DNA from: Pseudomonas synxantha
GTDB lineage: Bacteria; Pseudomonadota; Gammaproteobacteria; Pseudomonadales; Pseudomonadaceae
Length of the DNA: 64,000 bases
Direction: 5' to 3'
Assembly (NCBI RefSeq): GCF_900105675.1
Contig: NZ_LT629786.1
Span: 1,116,001-1,180,000, forward strand
This document shows, in pieces, positions 1 to 7,959 of this stretch. Numbering within the stretch: position 1 is the first letter of the stretch; each line of letters opens with the position of its first letter. Under the pieces are notes generated by a model. That model had not been told where the DNA came from. It did no database searches and saw only the letters and a list, made by a program, of their open reading frames with translations. The position numbers and the translations under genes are program-made.

Positions 1-660
1 ACCAAGCGCATGTCCGAAGACTTGACCGACTACCTGGCCGACCATGGCGTGCGCGTGCGCTATCTGCACTCGGACATCGACACCGTGGAGCGCGTGGAAA
101 TCATCCGCGACCTGCGCCTGGGTACCTTCGATGTGCTGGTGGGCATCAACCTGCTGCGCGAAGGCCTGGACATGCCGGAAGTGTCGCTGGTGGCGATTCT
201 CGATGCGGACAAGGAGGGCTTCCTGCGCTCAGAACGCTCGCTGATCCAGACCATCGGCCGTGCGGCGCGTAACCTCAATGGCCGGGCGATTCTGTACGCG
301 GACCGCATCACTGGCTCCATGGAGCGGGCGATTGGCGAAACCCAGCGGCGTCGCGACAAGCAGATCGCGTTCAACCTGGAAAACGGCATCATCCCCAAAG
401 GCGTGTTCAAGGACGTTGCCGACATCATGGAAGGCGCCACCGTGCCCGGCTCGCGCAGCAAGAAGCGCAAGGGCATGGCCAAGGCCGCCGAAGAAAGCGC
501 CAAGTACGAGAACGAACTGCGTTCGCCGAGTGAAATCACCAAGCGCATTCGACAACTGGAAGAGAAGATGTACCAGTTGGCGCGGGATCTTGAGTTCGAG
601 GCGGCGGCACAGACGCGCGATGAGATTGGCAAGTTGCGTGAGCGCCTGCTGACGGTCTGA
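1..660 (+). CDS. uvrB: UvrABC excinuclease subunit B, C-terminal part (start lies before the window)
   Basis: UvrB is the helicase-fold damage-verification subunit of nucleotide excision repair; it loads from UvrA onto damaged DNA and recruits UvrC. Only the last 219 residues are in the window, read in frame from base 1. Visible are the late helicase motifs ([19 protein letters not shown], then QTIGRAARN, motif VI) and, at the C-terminus, the UVR coiled-coil domain ([20 protein letters not shown]) that contacts UvrC. The reading frame is intact to the TGA. Identification is secure; the start cannot be given. Confidence 0.97.
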   Translation, partial: TKRMSEDLTDYLADHGVRVRYLHSDIDTVERVEIIRDLRLGTFDVLVGINLLREGLDMPEVSLVAILDADKEGFLRSERSLIQTIGRAARNLNGRAILYADRITGSMERAIGETQRRRDKQIAFNLENGIIPKGVFKDVADIMEGATVPGSRSKKRKGMAKAAEESAKYENELRSPSEITKRIRQLEEKMYQLARDLEFEAAAQTRDEIGKLRERLLTV

Positions 661-681
661 TTTGCGCTGGCTTTACTGGCC

Positions 682-1197
682 TCATCGGGCATAGGTATCT
701 ACACAACTTCGTAGCAGCAGACCGTAACCACGATGCGCAGCGAGCCGCTCCTGATCTTGATCTGCTTTTGATTTTGATCTCAGGCGCCCCGTTAAACCAC
801 GCTGGCCGGAATTCGACAGGGATTTGGGGGGTAAACCGGCAGGGATGCCGGTTTAGCCGCCCCGCGCCATGGATGGCGCGTGGCGGCGGCCCCCCAAATC
901 CATGGCGGATTACGGGCACACCGAGCCTGGGCGAGGTGCCGAGTGGTGGGGCAAGAGCGTTTGGTTACTTTGCGCTTTTCAAAGTGACCCGCTGTAAAAG
1001 CGGAACCAATAGTGGCCGTTGCCCAAATAACGGATATGTACTCGGTCTGATCCAACATTCTGGTCGGCTGTCAGGCCGCCATCGGGGGCAAGCCCCCTCC
1101 CACATTTGGATCGCGGTGCATCAGTTAGATAGCTATAAGCTCCCTTGCCAGAGAAGCAGTGGTGTACCAAAGTTGTGTAGATACCTATGCTCATCGG
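682..1197. mobile_element. Candidate MITE-like element with 21-bp terminal inverted repeats and 7-bp flanking direct repeats
   Basis: Bases 689-709 and 1170-1190 are perfect 21-bp inverted repeats (outer end GCATAGGTATCTACACAACT). They are flanked directly outside by the same heptamer TCATCGG (682-688 and 1191-1197), as expected for a target-site duplication. The 502-bp interior has no credible gene. It contains a long interrupted palindrome (about 821-903, arms GGATTTGGGGGG / CCCCCCAAATCC), a second stem near 836-855, and a REP at 1081-1107. The heptamer also forms the start of the adjacent REP, so the duplication could be coincidental. This would be a non-autonomous element or a complex intergenic repeat; no transposase is present. 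Confidence 0.5.
1081..1107 (-). repeat. REP palindrome, single copy
   Basis: REP of the ATCGGGGGCAAGCCCCCTCC type, read in the leftward sense, inside the candidate MITE-like element. The partner expected for a REPIN is not adjacent, so it appears to be a singlet. Confidence 0.8.
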
Positions 1198-1265
1198 GGG
1201 CAAGCCCCCTCCCACATGTTGATTTGTGAATACAGTCAAATGTGGGAGGGGGCTTGCCCCCGATG
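1192..1265. repeat. REPIN: two inverted REPs upstream of gltX
   Basis: Two REPs face each other (CATCGGGGGCAAGCCCC at 1192 and the inverted GGGGCTTGCCCCCGATG ending at 1265), separated by a short spacer. This is the doublet organisation of Pseudomonas REPINs, which are mobilised in trans by RAYT transposases; no RAYT gene is in the window. It lies about 90 bp before gltX and can form a long hairpin. Confidence 0.85.
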
Positions 1266-1355
1266 GCCGCGCCGCGGTTTTCCAGAAATCCCCCAGGCTG
1301 TTACCATTCGCCCCTTGCTTCAATTTTCAGTTTTATCGCCCATTCGAGACCTGCC

Positions 1356-2837
1356 ATGACCACCGTCCGCACGCGCATTGCGCCATCGCCTACTGGGGAT
1401 CCCCACGTCGGTACTGCCTACATCGCCTTGTTCAACTACTGCTTTGCCAAGCAGCACGGCGGTGAATTCATCCTGCGGATCGAAGATACCGACCAACTGC
1501 GTTCCACCCGTGAGTCGGAGCGGCAGATTTTCGACGCCCTGCGCTGGTTGGGTATTACCTGGGCCGAAGGCCCGGACGTCGGCGGCCCCCACGGCCCGTA
1601 CCGCCAGAGCGAGCGCAGCGACATCTACAAGCAGTACACCCAGCAACTGGTCGACATGGGCCATGCCTTCCCGTGCTTCTGCACCGCAGAAGAGCTGGAC
1701 CAGATGCGCGCCGAGCAACAAGCCCGTGGCGAAACCCCACGCTACGATGGCCGTGCGTTGTTGCTGTCCAAGGAAGAAGTGGCTGCACGCCTGGCGGCTG
1801 GCGAACCTCACGTGATACGCATGAAAGTGCCGAGCGAGGGCGTGTGCGTGGTACCGGACATGCTGCGCGGCGACGTCGAGATCCCGTGGGATCGCATGGA
1901 CATGCAGGTGCTGATGAAGACCGACGGCCTGCCGACGTACTTCCTGGCCAACGTGGTCGACGATCACCTGATGGGCATTACCCACGTATTGCGTGGCGAA
2001 GAGTGGCTGCCCTCGGCGCCGAAGCTGATCCTGCTCTACGAGTACTTTGGCTGGGAACAACCGCAGCTGTGCTACATGCCGCTGCTGCGTAACCCGGACA
2101 AGAGCAAGCTGTCCAAGCGCAAGAACCCGACCTCGGTAACCTTCTATGAGCGCATGGGCTTCATGCCTGAGGCGATGCTCAACTATCTGGGCCGCATGGG
2201 CTGGTCCATGCCGGACGAGCGTGAGAAGTTCTCGCTGCAGGAAATGGTCGACAACTTCGACCTGTCCCGCGTTTCCCTGGGCGGGCCGATCTTCGATATC
2301 GAGAAGCTGTCGTGGCTCAATGGCCAGTGGCTGCGTGACCTGCCGGTGGAAGAGTTCGCCAGCCGTGTGCAGCAGTGGGCGTTGAACCCTGAGTACATGA
2401 TGAAGATCGCGCCATTGGTGCAGGGCAGGGTAGAGACCTTCAGCCAGGTCGCACCGTTGGCCAGTTTCTTCTTCGCCGGGGGCGTGAACCCGGATGCCAA
2501 GTTGTTTGAGTCGAAGAAGCTTTCGGCTGACCAGGTTCGCCAACTGATGCAGTTGATCCTGTGGAAGCTCGAAAGCCTGCGCCAGTGGGAGAAGGACGCC
2601 ATCACCGCGACGATCCAGGCGGTAGTGGAATCCCTGGAGTTGAAACTGCGCGACGCCATGCCCCTGATGTTTGCCGCGATCACCGGGCAGGCCAGTTCGG
2701 TGTCGGTGCTCGATGCGATGGAAATCCTTGGGCCGGACCTGACCCGTTTCCGTCTTCGCCAAGCCCTTGATTTGCTTGGTGGTGTGTCGAAGAAAGAAAA
2801 CAAGGAATGGGAAAAACTGCTGGGCGCCATCGCGTAA
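1356..2837 (+). CDS. gltX: Glutamyl-tRNA synthetase
   Basis: Cytoplasmic class I aminoacyl-tRNA synthetase that charges tRNA-Glu. The 493-aa product begins [20 protein letters not shown]; the HIGH-type signature is at residues 9-18 and the KMSKS-type loop (SKLSKRKN) near residues 249-256, followed by the C-terminal anticodon-binding helices. The reading frame stays open upstream of the ATG at 1356, but family proteins begin with this short MTTVRTR leader. A strong intrinsic terminator follows, and two tRNA-Glu genes, its own substrate, lie just downstream. Confidence 0.97.
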   Translation: MTTVRTRIAPSPTGDPHVGTAYIALFNYCFAKQHGGEFILRIEDTDQLRSTRESERQIFDALRWLGITWAEGPDVGGPHGPYRQSERSDIYKQYTQQLVDMGHAFPCFCTAEELDQMRAEQQARGETPRYDGRALLLSKEEVAARLAAGEPHVIRMKVPSEGVCVVPDMLRGDVEIPWDRMDMQVLMKTDGLPTYFLANVVDDHLMGITHVLRGEEWLPSAPKLILLYEYFGWEQPQLCYMPLLRNPDKSKLSKRKNPTSVTFYERMGFMPEAMLNYLGRMGWSMPDEREKFSLQEMVDNFDLSRVSLGGPIFDIEKLSWLNGQWLRDLPVEEFASRVQQWALNPEYMMKIAPLVQGRVETFSQVAPLASFFFAGGVNPDAKLFESKKLSADQVRQLMQLILWKLESLRQWEKDAITATIQAVVESLELKLRDAMPLMFAAITGQASSVSVLDAMEILGPDLTRFRLRQALDLLGGVSKKENKEWEKLLGAIA

Positions 2838-2851
2838 TCAGGCCGCTGCAG

Positions 2852-2883
2852 CGACAAAACCCCGGTTTTCCGGGGTTTTGTCG
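2852..2883 (+). terminator. Intrinsic terminator after gltX
   Basis: Perfect 14-bp stem (CGACAAAACCCCGG paired with its complement) and a TTTT loop, with T-runs inside the descending arm. It starts 15 bp after the gltX stop. Confidence 0.85.
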
Positions 2884-2984
2884 GTAAGTGATTGTTATCC
2901 CGGCAAAAAATTTTGGAAAATGTTGAAAATAAATTTGACACCTTTCCAAACCGCCATTAAGATTCGCCCCGTCCTCACCGATGA

Positions 2985-3060
<76 letters not shown>

Positions 3061-3138
3061 ATCTACAGGTTCAAGGTCTGGCCACACCGGCCTTGAATCG
3101 ATCAGGTCTCAGCCCTGATCAGTTGTACAGAAGGTTTT

Positions 3139-3214
3139 GTCCCCTTCGTCTAGTGGCCTAGGACACCGCCCTTTCACGGCGGTAACAGGGGTTCGAGTCC
3201 CCTAGGGGACGCCA
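3139..3214 (+). tRNA. tRNA-Glu (anticodon TTC), copy 1
   Basis: 76 nt with encoded CCA. Acceptor GTCCCCT/AGGGGAC; anticodon stem CCGCC/GGCGG with loop CTTTCAC; T-loop TTCGAGT. It lies 78 nt after tRNA-Ala and is probably co-transcribed with it. Confidence 0.97.
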
Positions 3215-3264
3215 GTTTCAACAAGCAGCTCGCAAGGTCTGCTGCGCCGCGAGGCGAAAAATCC

Positions 3265-3340
<76 letters not shown>

Positions 3341-3418
3341 ATTTACAGGTTCAAGGTTTGGCCACACCGGCCTTGAATCGATCAGGTCTCAGCCCTGATC
3401 AATGTACAGAAGGTTTGT

Positions 3419-3494
3419 GTCCCCTTCGTCTAGTGGCCTAGGACACCGCCCTTTCACGGCGGTAACAGGGGTTCGAGTCCCCTAGGGGACGCCA
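3419..3494 (+). tRNA. tRNA-Glu (anticodon TTC), copy 2
   Basis: Sequence-identical to the copy at 3139. The spacer to the preceding tRNA-Ala is nearly identical to the first spacer, with only a few substitutions or indels. This is the last gene of the tRNA cluster. Confidence 0.97.
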
Positions 3495-3500
3495 CGATTA

Positions 3501-3519
3501 CCCGCTTTGCGGGATTTTT
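3501..3519 (+). terminator. Terminator of the tRNA-Ala/Glu cluster
   Basis: Stem CCCGC-TTT-GCGGG followed by ATTTTT, starting 6 nt after the last CCA. Confidence 0.75.
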
Positions 3520-3520
3520 A

Positions 3521-3550
3521 AGGGTCATTCAATTATTGAATGGCCCTTTT
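3521..3550 (+). terminator. Second hairpin with T-tail after the tRNA cluster
   Basis: About 13-bp stem (AGGGTCATTCAAT paired with ATTGAATGGCCCT, one G-U), then TTTT. With the preceding hairpin it forms a tandem terminator. Confidence 0.65.
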
Positions 3551-3628
3551 GTTTGTCTGGCGTTTGGCCAATCCTCTCCCCAATCCCATTCCTGTGTACT
3601 GACCAATGGTCATGCCGGTCGCTTGCCA

Positions 3629-3651
3629 AATATTATTATGGTAATAATATT
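3629..3651. promoter_or_regulatory. Perfect palindrome upstream of the TetR gene, probable auto-operator
   Basis: AATATTATTA-TGG-TAATAATATT: two perfect 10-bp arms around 3 bp, ending 25 bp before the regulator's ATG. Position and symmetry fit an operator bound by the TetR protein encoded at 3677, which would then repress itself and the downstream hydrolase/thioesterase genes. The assignment is inferred from position. Confidence 0.7.
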
Positions 3652-3676
3652 CAACCCATGAGAGACGGAGGCAAGT

Positions 3677-4216
3677 ATGAGCGATAAAAAAGCCCAGACC
3701 CGCGAGCGTATTTTGCAGGCTGCCAGCGCGGCGTTGATCCAGCGTGGCCCGGCTGAGCCGAGCGTGGGCGAAGTCATGGGGGCGGCGGGGCTGACGGTCG
3801 GTGGTTTCTATGCGCACTTTGAAAGCAAGGACGCCTTGATGCTCGAGGCGTTCACCCAGCTGTTGGCCAAGCGTCGCGCGTCCATTGACGACATGGACTC
3901 CCAACTGACCGGTGAAGAACGCAGGGCGCTGGTGGCGGCGTTTTATCTGTCGCGCAAGCATCGCGACTCCACCACCCAGGCTTGCCCGATCCCGGCGACG
4001 GTGGGCGAGATGAGCCGCCTGCCCGATGAATTCCGGCAGGCGCTGAATGAGCACTGCGAGCTGATGGCTGCACAGCTGGCGGCCAGCCCTGAGGACACTG
4101 ACAAAGCCCTGGCGGACATGGCGCTGATGATCGGCGGCCTGGCCTTGGCGCGTGCCCTTGGCCCGGGCGAGTTGTCTGACCGGGTGCTGCGCGCTGCCAA
4201 GTCGGCCGTACGTTAG
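3677..4216 (+). CDS. TetR/AcrR family transcriptional regulator
   Basis: 179 aa. N-terminal TetR helix-turn-helix (about residues 8-54): TRERILQAASAALIQRGPAE, then VGEVMGAAGLTVGGFYAHF and the typical SKDALMLEAF helix. The C-terminal ligand/dimerisation part is divergent, so the effector is unknown. The SD sequence GGAGG precedes ATG by a normal distance. It sits 11 bp upstream of an alpha/beta hydrolase and a thioesterase gene, which it probably controls together with itself through the palindrome at 3629-3651. TetR proteins in such settings usually respond to a small hydrophobic or acyl compound; this is inference. Confidence 0.92.
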   Translation: MSDKKAQTRERILQAASAALIQRGPAEPSVGEVMGAAGLTVGGFYAHFESKDALMLEAFTQLLAKRRASIDDMDSQLTGEERRALVAAFYLSRKHRDSTTQACPIPATVGEMSRLPDEFRQALNEHCELMAAQLAASPEDTDKALADMALMIGGLALARALGPGELSDRVLRAAKSAVR

Positions 4217-4227
4217 AAGAGGGCTGG

Positions 4228-5061
4228 ATGATGGGCACGTTAACCTGGACTCGTCGCTTCAACGGCACCCTGGGGCATCTGGCGCCGCAAACCGTGGCCA
4301 ACAGGATGCGACGTGTGTTCATGACGCCGCGTGACCTGCCGCCACGAGCCTGGGAGTTGCCGCTGTTGGCGCAATCGGAGCGCATTACTTTGCGCTTTGG
4401 CTTGTCCGCCCTGCGCTGGGGCCAGGGCCCTGCTGTGCTGTTGATGCACGGCTGGGAAGGTCGGCCCACCCAGTTCGCCAGCCTGATCACTGCGTTGGTG
4501 GATAACGGTTATTCAGTGATTGCCCTCGATGGTCCAGCCCATGGCCGTTCGCCGGGGCGTGAAGCCCATGTGCTGCTGTTTGCCCGCGCCATGCTCGAGG
4601 CCGCTGCCGAGTTGCCGCCGCTGCATGCGGTAATCGGCCATTCCATGGGCGGCGCCAGTGCGATGCTGGCGGTGCAGCTGGGGCTGCGTACCGAGGCGTT
4701 GGTGAGTATTGCCGCACCGTCGCGTTTTCTGGATGTGCTGCGCGGCTTCACCCACATGGTCGGTTTGCCGTCGCGGGCGCGGGCGGCGTTTATCCGGGAG
4801 GTGGAACTGACGTTCGGTATGCCGCTCAAGCACCTCGATGTGGCTCACTACCAGATGAATATTCCCGGCCTGATCGTGCATGCCGAAGACGACACCTTCG
4901 TGCCGGTCAAGGCGGCGCAAGCCATCCATGACGCGTGGTTCGACAGCCGCCTGCTGCGTATAGAGGCAGGTGGGCATCAGAAAGTGCTGGCCGACCCAAG
5001 GGTGATCGATGCGGTACTCGTGCTGTTGGCTGGCCGCCTACAGGAACGGCAAATCGCCTGA
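4228..5061 (+). CDS. Alpha/beta hydrolase
   Basis: 277 aa, cytoplasmic, no signal peptide. The fold's landmarks are visible: oxyanion-hole segment LLMHGWEG near residue 70, nucleophile elbow GHSMGG with Ser139, acid residue within HAEDDTFVP (Asp221 or 222) and His250 in AGGHQKVL. The triad is complete, so it should be an active esterase, lipase or related hydrolase; the substrate cannot be told. It follows the TetR gene by 11 bp and precedes a hotdog thioesterase, suggesting a small acyl-ester metabolism or detoxification unit. Confidence 0.88.
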   Translation: MMGTLTWTRRFNGTLGHLAPQTVANRMRRVFMTPRDLPPRAWELPLLAQSERITLRFGLSALRWGQGPAVLLMHGWEGRPTQFASLITALVDNGYSVIALDGPAHGRSPGREAHVLLFARAMLEAAAELPPLHAVIGHSMGGASAMLAVQLGLRTEALVSIAAPSRFLDVLRGFTHMVGLPSRARAAFIREVELTFGMPLKHLDVAHYQMNIPGLIVHAEDDTFVPVKAAQAIHDAWFDSRLLRIEAGGHQKVLADPRVIDAVLVLLAGRLQERQIA

Positions 5062-5099
5062 TACACTGCCCCGCCGACATTAATCGACTGGAGCAAGGC

Positions 5100-5534
5100 A
5101 TGGGCTGGGACCTGGCAACGCCGTTTATCATCGATCTGCAGGTCGCGCCTGAGGACATCGACGGCCTCGGGCACGCCAATAACGCAGTGTACGTGTCCTG
5201 GCTGGAGCGTTGTGCCTGGCGCCATTCCCAGCGCCTGGGGCTGGACCTCACCGAATACCGGCGCCTGGATCGTGCCATGGCCGTGGTGCGCCACGAGATC
5301 GATTACCTGGCGGCCGGCTATGAAGCGGATGAGCTGCAACTGGCCACCTGGATCGTCGATTGGGACCAGCGCCTGAAAATGACCCGTCGTTTCCAGCTGG
5401 TACGCCCCCGTGATGGCGCAACCCTGCTGCGTGCGCAAACCACCTTTGTGTGCATCGAGCTGTCCAGCGGCAAGCCCAAGCGTATGCCCGCCGAGTTTAT
5501 TGAAGGTTATGGCCCCGCCCTGACCGGGGGTTAA
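5100..5534 (+). CDS. Acyl-CoA thioesterase, 4HBT/hotdog family
   Basis: 144 aa single hotdog domain. The N-terminal segment EDIDGLGHANNAVYVSWLE matches the 4-hydroxybenzoyl-CoA thioesterase signature (Asp near residue 19-21, HxNN at 25-28). I chose the ATG at 5100 because the frame open further upstream overlaps the hydrolase gene and the product then has the usual family length. It probably hydrolyses an acyl-CoA; the chain is unknown. It is co-directional with the hydrolase 38 bp upstream. Confidence 0.87.
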   Translation: MGWDLATPFIIDLQVAPEDIDGLGHANNAVYVSWLERCAWRHSQRLGLDLTEYRRLDRAMAVVRHEIDYLAAGYEADELQLATWIVDWDQRLKMTRRFQLVRPRDGATLLRAQTTFVCIELSSGKPKRMPAEFIEGYGPALTGG

Positions 5535-5589
5535 CGGTTACCGCAGGAAACCCAGTAAACTGCGCCACGATTTTTGTTGAGTGTTTTCC

Positions 5590-6552
5590 ATGCAAATTGC
5601 CTTGGCGCCCATGGAGGGGTTGGTCGACAACATCCTGCGGGATGTGTTGACCCGCGTGGGCGGTATTGACTGGTGCGTGACCGAGTTCATCCGCGTCAAC
5701 GACCGCCTGCTCACCCCTGCCTATTTCCATAAGCTCGCTCCGGAACTGCTGCACGGTGCCCATACGGCGGCAGGTGTACCGCTGCGTGTGCAACTGCTCG
5801 GCTCCGACCCGGTATGCCTGGCAGAAAATGCCGCCCTGGCCTGCGAGTTGGGCTCTGAAGTCATCGACTTGAACTTCGGTTGCCCGGCCAAGACCGTGAA
5901 CAAATCCCGTGGTGGTGCGGTGCTGCTCAAGGAGCCGGAACTGCTCAACCAGATTGTCGAACACGTGCGCCGCGCCGTGCCTGCCCATATTCCGGTCACC
6001 GCCAAGATGCGCCTGGGCTTCGACAGCCCGGACGGGGCGTTGGTGTGCGCCACGGCCCTGGCCGAGGGCGGTGCTGCGCATATCGTGGTGCATGCGCGTA
6101 CCAAAGCCGATGGTTACAAGCCGCCGGCCCATTGGGAGTGGATCCCGCGGGTGCAGGAGGTGGTCAAGGTGCCGGTGTTTGCCAACGGCGATATCTGGAG
6201 CGTCGAAGACTGGAAGCGTTGTCGCGAAATCAGTGGTGCCGAAGACATCATGCTGGGCCGTGGCTTGGTGGCGCGCCCTGACTTGGCGCGGCAGATCGTA
6301 GCCGCGAAGGCGGGCGAGGACGTGGTCGAAATGACCTGGGCGCAGATGCAGCCGATGCTGCAGGAATTCTGGCGCCAATCGGTGGCACAACTGACTGAAA
6401 AGCAGGCGCCCGGCCGCTTGAAGCAATGGCTGGCGATGCTGACACGCAATTACCCGGAGGCGGTGGAACTGTTCACGGCCCTGCGCCGTGAGACGCAATT
6501 GGAGCAGGTCAGTCGCCTATTGGGCATGCAGCACCCAGTCCCGTTGGATTGA
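5590..6552 (+). CDS. dusC: tRNA-dihydrouridine(16) synthase DusC
   Basis: FMN enzyme that reduces U16 in tRNA D-loops with NADPH. 320 aa starting [18 protein letters not shown]. The catalytic cysteine is Cys98 in [16 protein letters not shown], at the position known for E. coli DusC. The FMN-binding barrel continues with [14 protein letters not shown] and [12 protein letters not shown] nine bases upstream is possible, but the ATG at 5590 matches the family N-terminus. A terminator hairpin follows at 6585. Confidence 0.93.
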   Translation: MQIALAPMEGLVDNILRDVLTRVGGIDWCVTEFIRVNDRLLTPAYFHKLAPELLHGAHTAAGVPLRVQLLGSDPVCLAENAALACELGSEVIDLNFGCPAKTVNKSRGGAVLLKEPELLNQIVEHVRRAVPAHIPVTAKMRLGFDSPDGALVCATALAEGGAAHIVVHARTKADGYKPPAHWEWIPRVQEVVKVPVFANGDIWSVEDWKRCREISGAEDIMLGRGLVARPDLARQIVAAKAGEDVVEMTWAQMQPMLQEFWRQSVAQLTEKQAPGRLKQWLAMLTRNYPEAVELFTALRRETQLEQVSRLLGMQHPVPLD

Positions 6553-6584
6553 ACCAATTAAGTAAGTTTTACATGTACCTGACA

Positions 6585-6609
6585 GGGCTCTATTGGAGCC
6601 CTTTCTTTC
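6585..6609 (+). terminator. Intrinsic terminator after dusC
   Basis: GGGCTC-TATTG-GAGCCC stem-loop followed by TTTCTTTC, 32 bp after the dusC stop. Confidence 0.75.
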
Positions 6610-6803
6610 GTGTGCGCTAAATACCATAAAAACGCAGCTGGAAGTTGCTTGAATATTATCGACTGTTTACATTTCAGCAGTTTATTAACGTATGTAAGGC
6701 TCGAAGTTAGTCAGCAGCGGCCTGGCGCAAGGACTTCAAGGGCACAGGCGAGGAGGGACACCCTTCAGTGCCTGTTGATGTCTTTATATGAGAAACGATT
6801 TCG

Positions 6804-6831
6804 GGAACTCGAAAGGCGGATTCTCCACGAA
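6804..6831 (+). promoter_or_regulatory. hrp box (HrpL/RspL-type ECF sigma promoter)
   Basis: GGAACT, exactly 15 bases, then CCACGAA. This matches the GGAACC/T-N15/16-CCACNNA consensus known for type III secretion genes of Pseudomonas. It lies 177 bp before the ATG at 7009 and points toward it. The rest of the 456-bp gap between dusC and that gene (6553-7008) contains the dusC terminator and an A/T-rich leader, with no other gene I can support. Confidence 0.72.
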
Positions 6832-7008
6832 TAGATGGACTGGGTGACACTGTTGTTCCAGTTCATAAAAATCAATCAATACCCGCACTGGAGCAGGGGC
6901 GGACGAGCGCCCCGAGACTGTGTATGAGCGGGCTTGGTTAAAATTTTAAGAAAAGCAGGCACCTTCGGGAACTCTGTATCCGTGGGATGCCTGTGTGTGG
7001 AGAAGTAT

Positions 7009-7956
7009 ATGTCTATCCATTCAATTAACAATATTGCGCGTATTGTAGATTTCAATAAGTTCGGTGGTCTGGCTGAGGCGAGTAATAAGTCAAGCCCAGC
7101 GCTATGGTCTGCCAGTGAGGGTATTAAGCGCGATGTAAGCGTTCCTCTCAGCGCGGTGTCGGAAAGTAAAACCGAAACTGACAAGTTGCCGGAAGTTCTT
7201 ACTGCGTTGCGTTCAATTTCTTTTCAGTTACAAGAGTTGATATCCGATGGAAGAGATAGACGGGGCCGGGCACGCCCTGATGCACCTGCTCCTTCCGTAA
7301 AAGTTACCCCGCAGGTGACACCAGAACCTGTCGCCCCCAAGCCAGGTGCTGCATTGGAAATATCGGGGCTTTCCAGCAAGCGAAATGGCGCCAAGCCTGA
7401 CAACATCTGGAGCGGGTTTCGCCAGGGCCCGGATGGCAACTGTGTGACGGTATCGGCCATCAAGGCGGCGATGTATCGATTTGGCCAGAGCCCCACGGAT
7501 ATTTTCAAGGAAGTGACCAAAACCAGTGGCGGCTACCAGGTGGTCATGCGGGATGACTTCAAGCTCACCCTGACCGACCGGGAGTTCGCCGAAGGAGCGC
7601 GAGGTGCGCGGTTTGTCGGCGCGGACAAGGGGATGCTCAAGGATGCGCAGTTTCTGTTCGCGGTCAGTGCCAAGCGTGCGCAGATGGAAAACAACGATCG
7701 TACGGCGGGCCGAAGCTTCCAGGCGGCGATCCGCAGTTTGAATAATGGCGAGGACGAGACCGGGCCGGGGGAAGGTTTCATGCGGCTGGGGTTGAAGAAG
7801 CATATGAAAAAGGTTTCTGTACGCGACCTTGCTAACGGGCAACTGGGTATGTGTAACCGGGCCATGCATTCGGTGGCGGTCATCAATGGCCGCGAAGAAT
7901 TATGGGGGCGCCAAGGTTCGGCCCCTACGCGAGGTCAGGCCGTTGCGCTGATGTGA
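7009..7956 (+). CDS. Candidate type III secreted effector with a cysteine-protease-like core
   Basis: 315 aa. The start at 7009 has a good SD (GGAGA, 5-6 nt spacing). The first residues (MSIHSINNIARI) show features described for P. syringae type III signals: Ile at position 3, no acidic residue in the first 12, polar/Ser-Asn content. A linker rich in Pro and Ala (about residues 85-125) leads to a C-terminal domain with Cys145 in DGNCVTVSAIKAAMYRFG and His287 in MHSVAVINGREELWG, with Asn293 nearby. This order resembles papain-like or C39-like cysteine peptidases. I do not recognise a named Hop/Rop family. No secretion genes or chaperone lie nearby, so it would be an orphan effector served by a T3SS elsewhere. 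The hrp box supports this; secretion is inferred. Confidence 0.62.
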   Translation: MSIHSINNIARIVDFNKFGGLAEASNKSSPALWSASEGIKRDVSVPLSAVSESKTETDKLPEVLTALRSISFQLQELISDGRDRRGRARPDAPAPSVKVTPQVTPEPVAPKPGAALEISGLSSKRNGAKPDNIWSGFRQGPDGNCVTVSAIKAAMYRFGQSPTDIFKEVTKTSGGYQVVMRDDFKLTLTDREFAEGARGARFVGADKGMLKDAQFLFAVSAKRAQMENNDRTAGRSFQAAIRSLNNGEDETGPGEGFMRLGLKKHMKKVSVRDLANGQLGMCNRAMHSVAVINGREELWGRQGSAPTRGQAVALM

Positions 7957-7959
7957 TCG

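Noticed and set aside
768..1229. 153-codon open frame in the uvrB-gltX gap
   Set aside because: It is made of palindromic and REP repeat sequence.
6610..6834. 74-codon open frame between dusC and the effector candidate
   Set aside because: It overlaps the dusC terminator end and the hrp box, has no good SD and no protein-like pattern.
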